From the NCBI GenBank assembly GCA_032622095.1, contig CP136069.1, positions 200,678,690 through 200,742,689 on the forward strand: 64,000 bases of DNA, given 5' to 3'. Source of the DNA: Siphonodentalium dalli. Its lineage: Eukaryota > Mollusca > Scaphopoda > Gadilida > Siphonodentaliidae. A program made the position numbers and the translations under genes. Under the pieces are notes generated by a model that ran no database searches, was not told the origin of the DNA, and saw only the letters and a program-made list of their open reading frames with translations. This document shows positions 40,001-48,339 of the stretch, in pieces (the first letter of the stretch is position 1; each line of letters starts with the position of its first letter).

Positions 40001-43000
40001 ATATAAAATTCTCTATCTTCGGACTAAATTGCAGAAGCATTAACGCAAATTATGGAGATCTAAAACATTACTTTGTGATTTGAAAACAGAAGAAAATTTA
40101 TTCGATGTTATAGCCCTAACAGAAATATTCAAAGTGCATAGTTCCTCAGATTTTTCACTTCCAGGATATCACCCCTTAGAATTCAATTCCCGACCTGACG
40201 GCGACGATGCCAGAGGGGGGTGTTGGTATTTATATAAAGGAAAATCTTCAATATAAACCAGACCAGATTTGACACTATTTATACCACACATAATAGAAAC
40301 ATTATTTATAGAAATACACCGAGGAGCGAAAGATAATTATATAATAGGATGTATTTATAGACCGGACACAGCACCAAAGGCCGATTTGAACAAATTATGT
40401 TGAAATTCGATAATATATTAGAAAAATTGAACAATGCAAGTCTTAAATAATAGGAGACCTCAACATCGACCTCTTAAACTTCGACACGCATAACAAAACT
40501 AACGATTTCACAAACAATGTCTTCACTAGAGGATTCGTGCCCATGATAACACAACCTACAAGAATAACTGAGCACTCTGCTACCCTAATTGATCACATCT
40601 ACACCAACAAAGTACAAGATGGTCACCAAACAGGGATAATTACTTGCGACATCTCCGATCATTTTGGCACATTCCTCTCCGAATCAAACAAACACAAGCC
40701 CATAAACCCCCCTCATAAAATAATCACTACACCCCAAATAATGTCAATAATTTCAATTTTTTTTTTAAATCATGTAAATTCGACTCAGTTCTCAGTTGTA
40801 ACTCCCCTAATAAGGCATATGAATAGTCTTTAGACATATATATGAACGCGCATGATCTAGCTTTTCCTCTCATAACACGAAATGTACCGACAAAATATAT
40901 AAAACGCGAACCATGGATAACACCTGGACTAATCAAATCCACGATTATACTCTAATAATCTGAAGGCACCGTCAGAAACAAATAAAATCGCCTATTTAAA
41001 TTATCGTCAATTATACAATAAACTAATCAGGAAATGTAAAAATAATTATTATTGCGATAGTCTAGAATAAAATAAGAATGATATAAAAAACACATGGAAA
41101 ATTCTTTAAAAAGCCATCAATAAAAATAAAAAATCATGCAACTACCCTCAGACATTTAAAGATAACGACACAGAGCTATCTGACCTGAACATAATAGCCG
41201 AAAAATTCAATGACTACTTTTCAAAAATCGGTCGAAATACCAGCAACTCTATACACACTGCAAATGATGCAAATTTCACTGATTACCTTCGAAATAGGCG
41301 AAAAAACGAATTTGAAATCGGACCTACATCGATACAGGAAATAATATTGATATGTTATACTATGAAAGGGAAAATGAGCAAAGATTACAACGGCATATCG
41401 ACAGCAATTATGAAAGAGAGTATCTTCATAATAGCCCCACCACTTAAGCATATATTTAGTCTATCATTTTCCAATGAAAATTTCCAAAGTAGTCCCCATT
41501 CCTAAAATAAATAACTCTAAGGAAATAACAAACTATCGCCCAATAAGTATCCTGCCATCTTTCTCTAAACTACTTGAAAAAATAATGCAAAAACGATTAG
41601 TAGATTTCCTAAATGAACATGAAATCTTGTATAAACACCAATATGGATTTAGACCAAATCGCTCAACATTTCATCCGATTGTGCACCTTCTAGACCACCT
41701 CATTAAAAATAATTATACACCGACACGGGATTCCACCTTAGCTGTATTTATTGATTTATCTAAAACATTCGATACGATCGACCACGACATACTGATATCG
41801 AAACTTGACCACTATGGCACCAGGGGTGTAGCAATGTCATGGTTCCATAGTTATTTGAATGAGAGGAGGCAATACGTTGAATATAATGGGAGTACTTCCA
41901 ACCATATGAATACTTCCTGTGGAGTCCACCAAGGCTAAATTCTTGGGCCTAATATTTTTTTAATATACGTGAATGATATGGTAAATTCTACAACACTGGA
42001 CATTTTATCGTATGCCGATGACACTACACTATTCACAAGCGGTAAAGATGGCGAACTAGTACAAAGTTATGTAAACAATGAATTAGCCAATGTATCCGAT
42101 TGCTGCTGCTGTAATAAACTCTCAATTAATATTAATAAAAGCAATTATATGCTTTTACACAACAAATGGAATACTTTGACATTAAAGCTAAATGTCATTC
42201 AATTGAACCGAATGGGGAATCTTGGGCGTGAATCCTCGACAAAATTTCTAGGTATGCACAATTATGAGAACTTGACATTCAAAAAGCACATATCCATAAT
42301 CTGCTCCAAAATATCACATGCAATCTACTACATCAATAAAGTGAAACATTTTTTCCCAGGTAAAGCATTACAAACATTGTACTATGCACTGATTCAAAGC
42401 CACTTAGTTTATGGTATCCAAATATGGGGTCATATTCCGGAAGTCAAGACAATATTCCTATTACAAAAACGAGCATTACGTATAATATGCAATAAGAAGT
42501 ACAGGAGTCACACAGATCCACTCTTTAAAAGAGAGAAAATATATGACTTACACACTCTCAATTCTTCAATGTCCATGCAAAGGCGCTATATATTAATTTA
42601 AAAAATAAGTGTTATAAATAAAATGTGTTCTTGTTATAACTGGGGGTTTGGACGTGGTTTACGATCCGCTTTTCATTATTTGGTCCCCATTAGTGTGCTG
42701 CGTTATTATTATCATAAATATGTATTTTTTCGACCAAAACGTTTTCGGGGGGCAGCGACTAAAATCTAATATCTCGCAAATCGATCAAAATGTTTGTCAA
42801 TGTATTTCTACATGCGATGTCCAGATAACTACCGAGCCATATGAATTATATAGTTTGTCATGTTTTGTTAATAAAAAATATTTTAGTACTACAAAATCGA
42901 TGTTAATGTATGCAGAATTACCTGTTAGCAATAAGATACGTTCTTGTTGTAACTGGGGTCTGGAAGCCTGAACACATTTATAATCAATTAAATGGTATAT

Positions 43001-45483
43001 CTGGACCAACCTTTCAGTCCATGATTCATATCAGGTCCCATTAAGATCAATTAGAAAATATTTTATAAAGAAATATGTAATGTTTCGACCAAAAACGTGT
43101 CTGGGGAGGAGTAGCTAAAAATAGTATCTAGCAAAATATGCTTGTCAGATAACTACTACGCCATATAGATTATTTCGGTATTATTGCTATATCAGTTTGA
43201 ATGATAATGTTTGAACAAAATATTTGTCTGAAAAAGAGCGATTCTTCAGCAAAAAATAAATGTTTCGGTTCCAAATGGCAGGAAAATTCCAAATAAACCA
43301 ACACTTTTTCCTAACAAGTAAAGATATGATTTAGTAGTTTTAACACCAACAGTGTTCAGGTGTTTTGTGCAATAGGTTAGGACTTACTCACAGGGCTCGC
43401 CTTGGCAAACTCGTTAATTTATGGAAAAAGTCACTGGGTGGGTATCGTTTATAGCCGATTTGACATTATAGCCTCCACCGATTCCGTTTTTTTCACTATA
43501 ATTTCCATGAACAATATATATTTCTCCGTAAAAAAAAAATGATTTAAACTTGTTGTACCAGGTATTTCCCACCACTTTTGACGTTTGGTCGCCGCATTAA
43601 TATATAACTAAATTGTAGAATCCATTCGGTATAAAGAAGACGAAATTTTATGTTGTCGTTTATTAGCCTGTTTAATGCATAGCAGTGCGTCTCTTCTGAG
43701 CAACATTGACAACAACAACAACAACAACAACTTCTGCATTTTCTTTTGGTGTTGTCCATAAAATTAACTAGTTTGTCGTTATTTCGATAAAGTATCATCC
43801 CATAAAGTGTTTTACTAATTGGAATAAAATAATAAAGCTTAGATTTAATGAAATAACGGGAAATAACTAACAAACACACCATATTTCACACAAATTCGCA
43901 ACACGTATGAGAAACATCAAAATCAGGGTGCGTGGCTTGTGGGAGGTGGATGGCACTATACAAAAGGGTCGGTCCAAACAAATCACTTTCGTATTTATTC
44001 TCAGATATTGCCGAATAAAACACAGACAAAACTTAATATTTATGTATATTATAGTTAGTTTCCAATAAAGGCATTATAAAGTTATTTAGTTCTGATGTAA
44101 ACGGTGGGGATACAAACGAGATTTCTAGCGTTTATATCTACATGTACACGTTTCATGTAATTCTAGCGTTTATATTTACATGTACACGTTTCATGTAATT
44201 CTAGCGTTTATATTTACATGTACATTTCATGTATGTCTCACGTTGTATATATAGAGGATATCCACACTTTTTCAGTGGATATGGGTTATATCTCATGTGT
44301 GATGACAAAACATTGAATTTCCACGAGTGGCTTTAGCCACGAGTGGAAATTCAAATGTTTTGTCATCACAAATGAGATTTAACCCATATCCACTGAAAAA
44401 GTGTGGATATTCTGTTTATTATATATTTAGTTACTTGCCTATGGCCCCCAATGAATGTCAATACATCAGAAATTTCACCAGTGGGATATCACTTATATCT
44501 CACTAGTGGGATATCACTTATATCTCACTGCTAAAACCTTATAATTCATGGGCAAGTATATAATAAATACATATACGTTGCATGCATAGCCAGCATTGTA
44601 TAACTACATATACGTTGCATGTATTTCCAGCGTTGTATGCCAAACATACACGTTTAATGTATTTCCAGGCTTATTATGCCTACATATACGTTTAATGCAT
44701 TCCGAGCGTTGTATGCCTGGTTTTGGTTTCATGTATTTTCGGTGTTGTATGTCTACATGAACGTTTTATGCACTCCCAGCGTTGTATGCCTACATAATAC
44801 GTTTCATATATTTCCAGCGATGGATGTCTACATGTATACGTTTGGTGTATTTGCACTATGTTATGCATATGTGTACGTTTTGTATATTCCATGCGTTGAA
44901 TGCCTGTATGTACGTTTCATGTATTTCAGCGTTGGAAGGAATAGATAGACCACCCTTCATGTTCGTGAGTAACCCACAACAGGCAGGGCCACCGCCACCC
45001 AACTCAGGACCGCAGCAACAACCGGGGCCACCACAACAACAGGGACCGCCACCTGGGCCACCACCCCAATCAGGACTGGCAGGATTCAGAGACAGGGGTG
45101 GCGGCAGGGGTGGTGGCGGCAGGGGTGGTGGTGGCAGGGGTGGTGGCGACAGGGGTGATCGTGGTAGGGGTGATCGTGGCAGGGGTGATAGCGGACGGAA
45201 TGACTTCGGCAGGAATGATCGCGGACGGAATGACTTCGGCAGGAATGATCGCGGACGAAATGACTTCGGCAGGATTGATTTCCCCCGAGGTGACCGCGGC
45301 AGGAGTAGTTTCGGCCGTGGCGATCGAGGTGATCGCGGCAGGAGTAATTTCGGCCGTGGCGATCGTGGCGATCGTTCCAGGGGGAGTAATGGAGTTCGCA
45401 GGAGGGGTCACCCAGACCCTTTCTCGCTCGGGTTACGTAGGTGGCCACAACGTCGGTCTAATCGTCGTCGATTTAATTGGTAA
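15990..45483 (+). CDS. Secreted Gly/Arg-rich protein with six-Cys module and RGD repeats (4 exons)
   Basis: Join of 15990-16016, 25879-26010, 38150-38246 and 44930-45483: 810 nt, predicted 269 residues. All junctions keep phase (0, 0, 1) and use GT-AG. Residues 1-22 form a signal peptide (MDSDRPSLR then LLILALLACIVSA). Residues 24-47 are GGP/GGL repeats. Residues 52-84 hold six Cys (52, 57, 65, 69, 81, 84), enough for three disulfides. Residues 101-132 are Pro/Gln/Gly. From 139 on it is Arg/Gly/Asp/Asn-rich, with eight RGD tripeptides (one RGDS) and a basic tail. This composition fits an extracellular matrix, shell-matrix or adhesive protein, but that role is inference and no named family is recognised. 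The gene spans 29 kb, mostly repeats. Extra small exons cannot be excluded. Confidence 0.65.
16017..16624. other. Start of intron 1, no feature recognised
   Basis: AT-rich intronic DNA without recognised repeats. Confidence 0.4.
16625..17184 (+). repeat. Dispersed ~560-bp repeat, copy 2
   Basis: Second copy of the repeat at 11383-11943, same orientation. It ends in the 17022-17178 hairpin, whose arms contain CTCGTCCAGTAAATTAGGTC and its reverse complement. Together the two copies bracket exon 1 and the presumed promoter of the RGD-rich gene. Confidence 0.75.
17282..17680. mobile_element. piggyBac-like MITE with two internal hairpins, copy 1
   Basis: TTAA-CCCTTTACCCAA at the left and its near reverse complement GGGGAAAGGG-TTAA at the right. 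TTAA is the piggyBac target duplication, and CCC starts the terminal repeat as in that superfamily. Internally it holds AACCGGCCAAA repeats and two palindromic hairpins (17436-17502 and 17583-17649). The same 399-bp element occurs at 52478-52876. No transposase. Confidence 0.75.
17681..18238. other. Intronic DNA with TTTGCCAAAT repeats
   Basis: At about 18060-18130 TTTGCCAAAT recurs four times. A related inverted cluster (ATTTGGCAAA) lies at 60490-60570. 'atggccgtcaaaatggccgc' at 17928 resembles the motif-rich palindromic family. No gene. Confidence 0.4.
18239..20598 (+). repeat. 25-bp minisatellite, block 1 (about 94 units)
   Basis: Tandem array of GATAGTTTAGGTAATATATG plus a variable five-base tail (CATGC, TACGC, or GTATAC-type variants). 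The marker variant AATAGTTTTGG recurs at 18891, 19341, 19766 and 20491. Those spacings (450, 425, 725 bp) are all multiples of 25, so a higher-order repeat of about 17-18 units is superimposed. The array lies in intron 1 of the RGD-rich gene. Confidence 0.95.
20599..23904. mobile_element. 3.3-kb segment splitting the 25-bp minisatellite
   Basis: Non-array DNA with array on both sides: the left array ends GATAGTTT and the right resumes at TTTAGGTAAT, allowing a TTT duplication. The right part (about 22690-23860) belongs to the motif-rich palindromic family. It shares 'ccgcattctgtaaaatcgaat', 'gctccaatgat' and 'ccattttggcggccatc' with 29000-36000. No transposase or clear terminal inverted repeats were seen. 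Open frames at 20950-21360 (minus, 136 codons) and 22348-22620 (plus) have no recognisable domain. An insertion is the simplest reading; an old interruption of a growing array is the alternative. Confidence 0.5.
23905..25856 (+). repeat. 25-bp minisatellite, block 2 (about 78 units)
   Basis: Same unit as block 1. The left third is mixed (CATGC, TACGC, TTTATAC tails). From about 24840 to 25830 it is almost homogeneous, with CATGTGATAG tails, implying recent local expansion. The array stops about 22 bp before the exon 2 acceptor of the RGD-rich gene. Confidence 0.95.
25879..26010 (+). CDS. RGD-rich gene, exon 2 (signal core and Gly-rich segment)
   Basis: Acceptor TTGATTTTTAG then 44 codons in phase 0: LLILALLACIVSAQ followed by GGP and GGL repeats and RYKPCG, ending at a GGG|GTGAGT donor. 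The hydrophobic run with VSA before Gln is a textbook signal cleavage site. The 9-bp Gly-Gly-Pro/Leu repeats are themselves a coding minisatellite. Confidence 0.8.
26011..27259. other. Intron 2 proximal part with small repeats
   Basis: Contains a threefold tandem repeat of about 31 bp (AGGGATAGTGGACATGCCAC) near 26707-26790. It also holds a dispersed block at 26966-27085 that recurs near 54820-55135 (CAGACGCTATGCCAACTGG, TCTATTTGATCACCC). No exon recognised. Confidence 0.5.
27640..28960 (+). repeat. ~41-bp degenerate minisatellite
   Basis: Variants of 'tatggtcatg.atgtggtgaatatgtatacat..agtgact' recur about every 40-45 bp. The same repeat occurs at 32385-33020 (same strand) and inverted at 33080-34755. 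Short frames reading MYTWSDCMV-like strings are repeat translations. Confidence 0.8.
28990..29900 (-). repeat. Body block of the palindromic family (deletion derivative)
   Basis: Matches the right arm at about 34800-35870 (shared: 'ggaagccatcttgag', 'caataaacacctttc', 'ccgcattctgtaaaatc'). It is preceded at 28938-28960 by the same centre sequence as 33004-33030 (GTGGCTATCG.TTTCCACAAT). It therefore has minisatellite, centre and one body arm, but lacks the opposite minisatellite and body arm. Confidence 0.7.
30531..30990. other. Intronic DNA with a ~62-bp tandem duplication
   Basis: 'ttgttggaaat.gacgctaaattaatttgtca...aagaaggtgaaggg' occurs twice in tandem at about 30672-30790. Nothing else recognised. 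Confidence 0.5.
30991..36148. mobile_element. 5.16-kb palindromic element with minisatellite-filled arms
   Basis: The left body (30991-32385) is repeated inverted as the right body (34755-36148). Outer ends are TCCGGGAGCTAATAG and its near reverse complement CTATTAGCCCCCGGA. Each body leads inward to the ~41-bp minisatellite (32385-33020 plus orientation, 33080-34755 minus). They meet at a small central hairpin, GTGGCTATCGCTTTCC ... GGAAAGCGATAGCCAC (33004-33097). No coding potential or recognised transposase. Partial relatives lie at 22690-23860, 28990-29900 and 48340-49200. Superfamily unknown; no target duplication found. Confidence 0.8.
36149..36420 (+). repeat. ~90-bp tandem duplication
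   Basis: 'ccctatatacatac.ggtaactcacaatgaggccaca.gcccctatatatgggtag.gcataaaggggcca' is present about two and a half times. The 129-codon minus-strand frame over it (MRYPYIGACGLIVSY repeats) is a repeat translation. Confidence 0.75.
36421..37137. other. Unannotated intronic DNA
   Basis: No exon or repeat recognised; overlapping short frames lack splice or domain support. Confidence 0.35.
37138..37298. repeat. Near-perfect hairpin
   Basis: The left arm ATAAGGATTAACTGTCATGT and onward is the reverse complement of the right arm, with only a few mismatches over about 75 bp. It closes on an AAACCCTTCGGGTTT tip. Likely a foldback MITE. Confidence 0.85.
37299..38149. other. Distal intron 2, nothing recognised
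   Basis: No repeat or exon beyond the flanking exon 3. Confidence 0.35.
38150..38246 (+). CDS. RGD-rich gene, exon 3 (Cys module)
   Basis: Acceptor GACGTTATTTCAG, then 32 codons plus one base ending at a T|GTAAGT donor. Encodes VQMCDMWETEQCMDPCNPG followed by TGPDTLRSCLTCI, five cysteines in 28 residues. The spacing C-x7-C-x3-C-x11-C-x2-C is not one I can match to a named domain. Phase joins exactly to exons 2 and 4, and the frame stops shortly after the donor if unspliced, as expected for a real exon. Confidence 0.75.
38247..39699. other. Proximal intron 3, nothing recognised
   Basis: No exon or clear repeat; several short overlapping minus-strand frames have no support. Confidence 0.35.
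39717..39880 (+). repeat. 33-bp coding tandem repeat in LINE 5' part
   Basis: GATTTGAGTGAGGTTCGGGA plus ACACATGCACAC is repeated about five times, encoding DLSEVRDTHAH in register. Because 33 is a multiple of three, the frame is kept. It sits in the frame upstream of the endonuclease region. Confidence 0.85.
40004..40950 (+). pseudogene. LINE endonuclease remnant
   Basis: Across several frames one can read typical exonuclease-endonuclease-phosphatase landmarks of LINEs: FGLNCRSINAN, DVIALTE, GGVGIYI, IGCIYRP, GDLNIDLL and LIDHIYTN. Frameshifts and stops separate them, so the domain is not functional. Confidence 0.75.
41161..42601 (+). pseudogene. LINE reverse transcriptase remnant
   Basis: Landmarks in order: NYRPISILPSFSKLLEKIM, QYGFRPNRS, FIDLSKTFDTIDHDIL, GVHQG followed by an in-frame stop (41936-41938) where intact elements continue, then YADDTTLF (active-site YADD at 42011-42022) and LVYGIQIWG. 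A single stop divides the two largest frames, so this copy is relatively young but inactive. Confidence 0.9.
42633..44114. other. Intronic DNA downstream of the LINE
   Basis: Contains a (CAA)n run near 43707-43730, which gives a poly-Cys stretch in the 112-codon minus frame at 43544-43882. That frame has no other support. No exon recognised. Confidence 0.4.
44115..44250 (+). repeat. ~38-bp tandem repeat (TTCTAGCG family)
   Basis: About three and a half units of 'ttctagcgtttatatttacatgtacacgtttcatgtaa'. Related to the longer repeat tract at 44560-44930. Confidence 0.8.
44258..44410. repeat. Near-perfect hairpin
   Basis: ATATCCACACTTTTTCAGTG... is inverted at the right end; arms are about 70 bp around a CACGAGTGGCTTTAGCCACG tip. 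Probably a foldback MITE. Confidence 0.85.
44440..44568. repeat. Small inverted-repeat element with duplicated GTGGGATATCACTTATATCT
   Basis: ACTTGCC...ATGAAT at the left pairs with ATTCATGGGCAAGT at the right; the centre carries a tandemly duplicated GGGATATCACTTATATCTCA. Confidence 0.55.
44568..44930 (+). repeat. ~40-bp repeats running into the exon 4 splice acceptor
   Basis: About nine imperfect units of 'tacgttt.atgtatttccagcgttgtatgcctacata'. The last unit reads GTTTCATGTATTTCAG|CGTTGG, so the exon 4 acceptor and the first exon bases are part of the repeat. Upstream units carry TTTCCAGCG or close variants, potential decoy acceptors. Confidence 0.8.
44930..45483 (+). CDS. RGD-rich gene, exon 4 (RGD/Arg-rich C-terminal domain)
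   Basis: Begins after ATGTATTTCAG with two bases completing a Ser codon, then 183 codons to TAA. Encodes LEGIDRPPFMFVSNPQQAG, a Pro/Gln linker, GGGRGG repeats, eight RGD tripeptides and about three NDFGR/NDRGR units, ending RRSNRRRFNW. Internal DNA repeats of 30 bp (about 45193-45270) and 39 bp (45301-45372) preserve frame. No Cys. A strong donor-like GTGAGT at 44965 lies inside the exon. No AATAAA was seen within about 400 bp of the stop. Long antisense frames here are shadows. Confidence 0.8.
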
Positions 45484-46025
45484 ACAACATATATAGCAAG
45501 TGGGAAAGCAGCATGCCTTGTCACAACCTTGTCATACCACCTTGTCTTGTTAACGGGAAAGCATAACTAAATTCACCCTCTGGGGACCGCATTCTGATTA
45601 AGCCTCATCTTCTCCGGAAAGTATCTTAATTATCAAATTAACAAGTTATTTAATTTCTTTAGAAAGTTTCGTATTATTTGTTTTTAGTTTAGTTTCTCTA
45701 TGTCCCCAGTTGGCAGACGACATTTGCATAATCGAGGTGCCAAATGGATGGACATCACAATATACCATTTGGGAACTTAAATCTGAGTCTATTGCTCCCA
45801 TAGCAGATGAGGCTTAAGCAGATGATGTCCCCAGATGGTGAATTTATTGATGGTAGCCAGCTGTGCGGGCTAGCGTCACTAAATTCGCCATCGTGCCCAG
45901 TCTGCAAATGTCCGGCACATATTCTCAGGCCTTACCAGATAGTGTCTTGGCTTGTGATTGTGATTGTTAATGGAAAAGCTCCGCGTGTAGCTCGTAACTT
46001 GTAAATGACGACATTATAAGTTATT
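45484..46025. other. 3' UTR and intergenic DNA
   Basis: Immediately downstream of the TAA; presumably includes the 3' UTR. No canonical polyadenylation signal was recognised, so the transcript end is unknown. Confidence 0.35.
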
Positions 46026-46415
46026 GTGGTGGATTGACGGTAACATGGTGTGACATTGACGGCTTGGAGTTCATGTCGCGAAGCGACGAGGTTGGACGTA
46101 CGCTCCAAGCCGTCAATGTCAGACCACGTTACCATCAATCCACCACATTAACGTATATGTTCTGCCGACAGTACTGGTCATTCTACGAAATTTGACATTT
46201 ATTCCGAAGAATGATCGTCAGAAATTTAATGTCAAAATCTCCTATCGCTCTCGCCATAACGTTGTTCAACGTAAATGACGTAATGAAAAAAGCAGGCTAG
46301 CGTGAGACGATGCAACGGTTGTCTTGGTTTCCCTTATGTTGACGGCTCGAGAGGTAAACATAGGATATGTTGCGCGGCTCTCTGACCAATCAACGACGCG
46401 GGTTCTTACTGGAGG
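46026..46415 (-). repeat. Dispersed repeat, inverted relative to 12217-12520
   Basis: Carries an inverted repeat (46026-46068 with 46101-46143: TGGTGGATTGA(C)GGTAAC...). Downstream is the reverse complement of the 12290-12445 block, and an end resembling 12217 (CTCCAGTAAGAA). No coding capacity. Confidence 0.6.
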
Positions 46416-46491
46416 CGGAACATATATGCATGTACTTTACAGCGACTATATATAGCAAGAACGAAGCAAACATTTGGGCTGAAATGATCAC

Positions 46492-46795
46492 TGTCACCCC
46501 CTCTATCGTTCAGTTGGGTACCTAGATTGTTTTAATTTTCAGTTGGGCACCCAGCTTTAGGAAATTTCACACAGAAAGTGATTTAATTAGTATAATTTAG
46601 TTGTTTTCGAAATGAACAAGTTAAATATGTGAACTTACATGTTTATATTATATATATTCGTAACGATGCTTGAAAAATAATAGCAGAGAAGAATTGTAGG
46701 CATAGGACAGGTCCTGCAGACTGCTTTCATAAAGCTTGGTACCCAACTGAACGTTTTAAAAAGCTGGGTACCCAACTGAACGAAAGGGGGTGACA
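46492..46795. mobile_element. MITE with ~35-bp terminal inverted repeats
   Basis: TGTCACCCCCT...CGTTCAGTTGGGTACC at the left is mirrored by GGTACCCAACTGAACG...AGGGGGTGACA at the right. A second internal GTTCAGTTGGGTACC-type repeat is present near each end. About 304 bp, non-coding. Confidence 0.8.
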
Positions 46796-47583
46796 ATGTC
46801 CATTTCAGTAACACCTGGGTAGTGTGAACGTCGGCATGGTACGTTAAAGAAGGTGAAGTTTATAGATTGTTGGTAATCGGTTGAGTTATACTAATTGGTT
46901 ATAACTGCGAAGGGTCAATCATCACAGTGATTTATATTATAACTAACTCAGACAATCAAAATAAGCCATGTATATTATTGGACATCTTCCGAAAATGTCA
47001 TTTTTGTGATGCACATACATCTCAATCCGTTCTATGATAAATGGATTCTCCCAATCAGTTATACAAATATACATTGGAATGGTTTATTATTCATCGGGAG
47101 GGGTAAATACGCAGACGACATGGGACGACAGATAATACAAGTGCAGATTGAATCCTATTTATTGGAGGGAAATGTTCCGATAATAAGTTGAACATAATCT
47201 GATGATCTGATTATTTCTAAAGGAACTACTCATCAATTAGTATTTAGTATAAAAATGGTAAAGAATGCGGTTTGAAATGGACATGTCCATTTCGAAATTC
47301 ATACTATAGGGCTGACCAAGATGTTGTTGTTTTCTGTTTTTATTCTGGCAGTTACTAAGGCAACGGTCCACGTGTTTTTCGGTTGCCCAGAGCGACCTAG
47401 TTACTTCAGGGTCATATATCATATTATACTTCTCTCTACATTAAAGATCCGTCACTCGTTCAAGCTTGTGTCTTATGTCCCATTTGTAACCGGTTTGTGG
47501 GCAAAGATATTCATTTGATATTTGAAGTTGAGACATTACGGCCGGATCTGTCATCTATATTAACGTGGTCTACGTACATCTCT
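46796..47583. other. Intergenic DNA, nothing recognised
   Basis: A 61-codon plus frame at 47006-47191 was considered as a possible exon but lacks convincing splice sites. Confidence 0.35.
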
Positions 47584-48024
47584 ATATGTGACCCACCATA
47601 TCTAGTCCAGTCGTAAGTCGGGATTTTTTTTACCTTGTGCCAATGCATTCTCTTATATATGCGAGTCGACCATAGGTCGCCTCGCATATATAAGAGAATG
47701 CATTGGCCTAACAATTTTTTATCATTTTTTAAAATAAATGTTTCTGACAATTTTTAGGACATAAAATAAAAAACATCCATTACCCTGCAGGGAGCCCCAC
47801 ACATATATAGAAGCATATATAAGAGTGTTGTCTGCTCATGTTTGTCTGGGGCTCTGTATGGGTGAAATTATAAAATTGTATAAGAATACAAGAAAAAATT
47901 ATTAAAATTGTAAAAAATTGTTAGGCCAATGCATTCTCTTATATATGCGAGGCGACCTATGGTCGACTCGTATATATAAGAGAATGCATTGGCACAGGGT
48001 AAAAAAATCCCGACTTACGACTGG
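47584..48024. mobile_element. Double-hairpin MITE, copy A
   Basis: Outer ends ATATGTGACCCACCATAT...CCAGTCGTAAGTCGGGAT and ATCCCGACTTACGACTGG. Inside each end sits a 67-bp palindrome (47640-47706 and 47926-47992) starting CCAATGCATTCTCTTATATA. The two palindromes are reverse complements of each other, with centres ACCATAGGT and ACCTATGGT. The ~220-bp middle is shared with copies at 53912-54378, 58625-59021 and 63539-63994. The right end is shorter than in other copies. Confidence 0.85.
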
Positions 48025-48339
48025 CATAAGGTTATCACGGCACGTTCTTTTTGCGTCATGTCGTGCAAATGGCTGTCGTTTGTTTTGGTACCCCAACGGC
48101 CGTGTCTTGTTGTGACACAAAACAATTCAAAGGCGAATATTATTAGGTGTATTTTTGGTGCGCACACCGACAACTGGCTTTAAACCGGCATATTAAATCA
48201 TAGAGCTTCCACGTAGACCCCCCCCCCTCCCCCATGCGAATGTTTGGTGGTTATATGATATCTTTGCAGAACTATATCAGTCCTTCAATTTGCCGGTTGT
48301 TTGCCATCTGGGTATTGGGCTTTCTAGAGTTATCGGTCA

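Larger units (their letters stand above)
39700..42632 (+). mobile_element. Decayed non-LTR retrotransposon (CR1/jockey-like LINE)
   Basis: Runs from an amino-terminal frame with a coding tandem repeat, through endonuclease remnants (40004-40950), to reverse transcriptase (about 41161-42601). The coding line is broken by stops and frameshifts throughout. It lies sense in intron 3 of the RGD-rich gene. The 3' end is uncertain: a related 'gttcttgtt(a/g)taactgggg' phrase occurs at 42627 and 42940. Clade assignment is by general resemblance only. Confidence 0.8.

Noticed and set aside
43544-43882. 112-codon minus frame with a poly-Cys run
   Set aside because: The Cys run is a (GTT/CAA)n microsatellite; no other support.
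45070-45448. Long minus-strand frames opposite the RGD exon
   Set aside because: Antisense shadows of a low-complexity GC-rich coding repeat; the plus frame has splice, phase and compositional support.
47006-47191. 61-codon plus frame with GRQIIQVQIESYLLEG
   Set aside because: Vaguely protein-like, but no convincing splice sites or partner exons were found.
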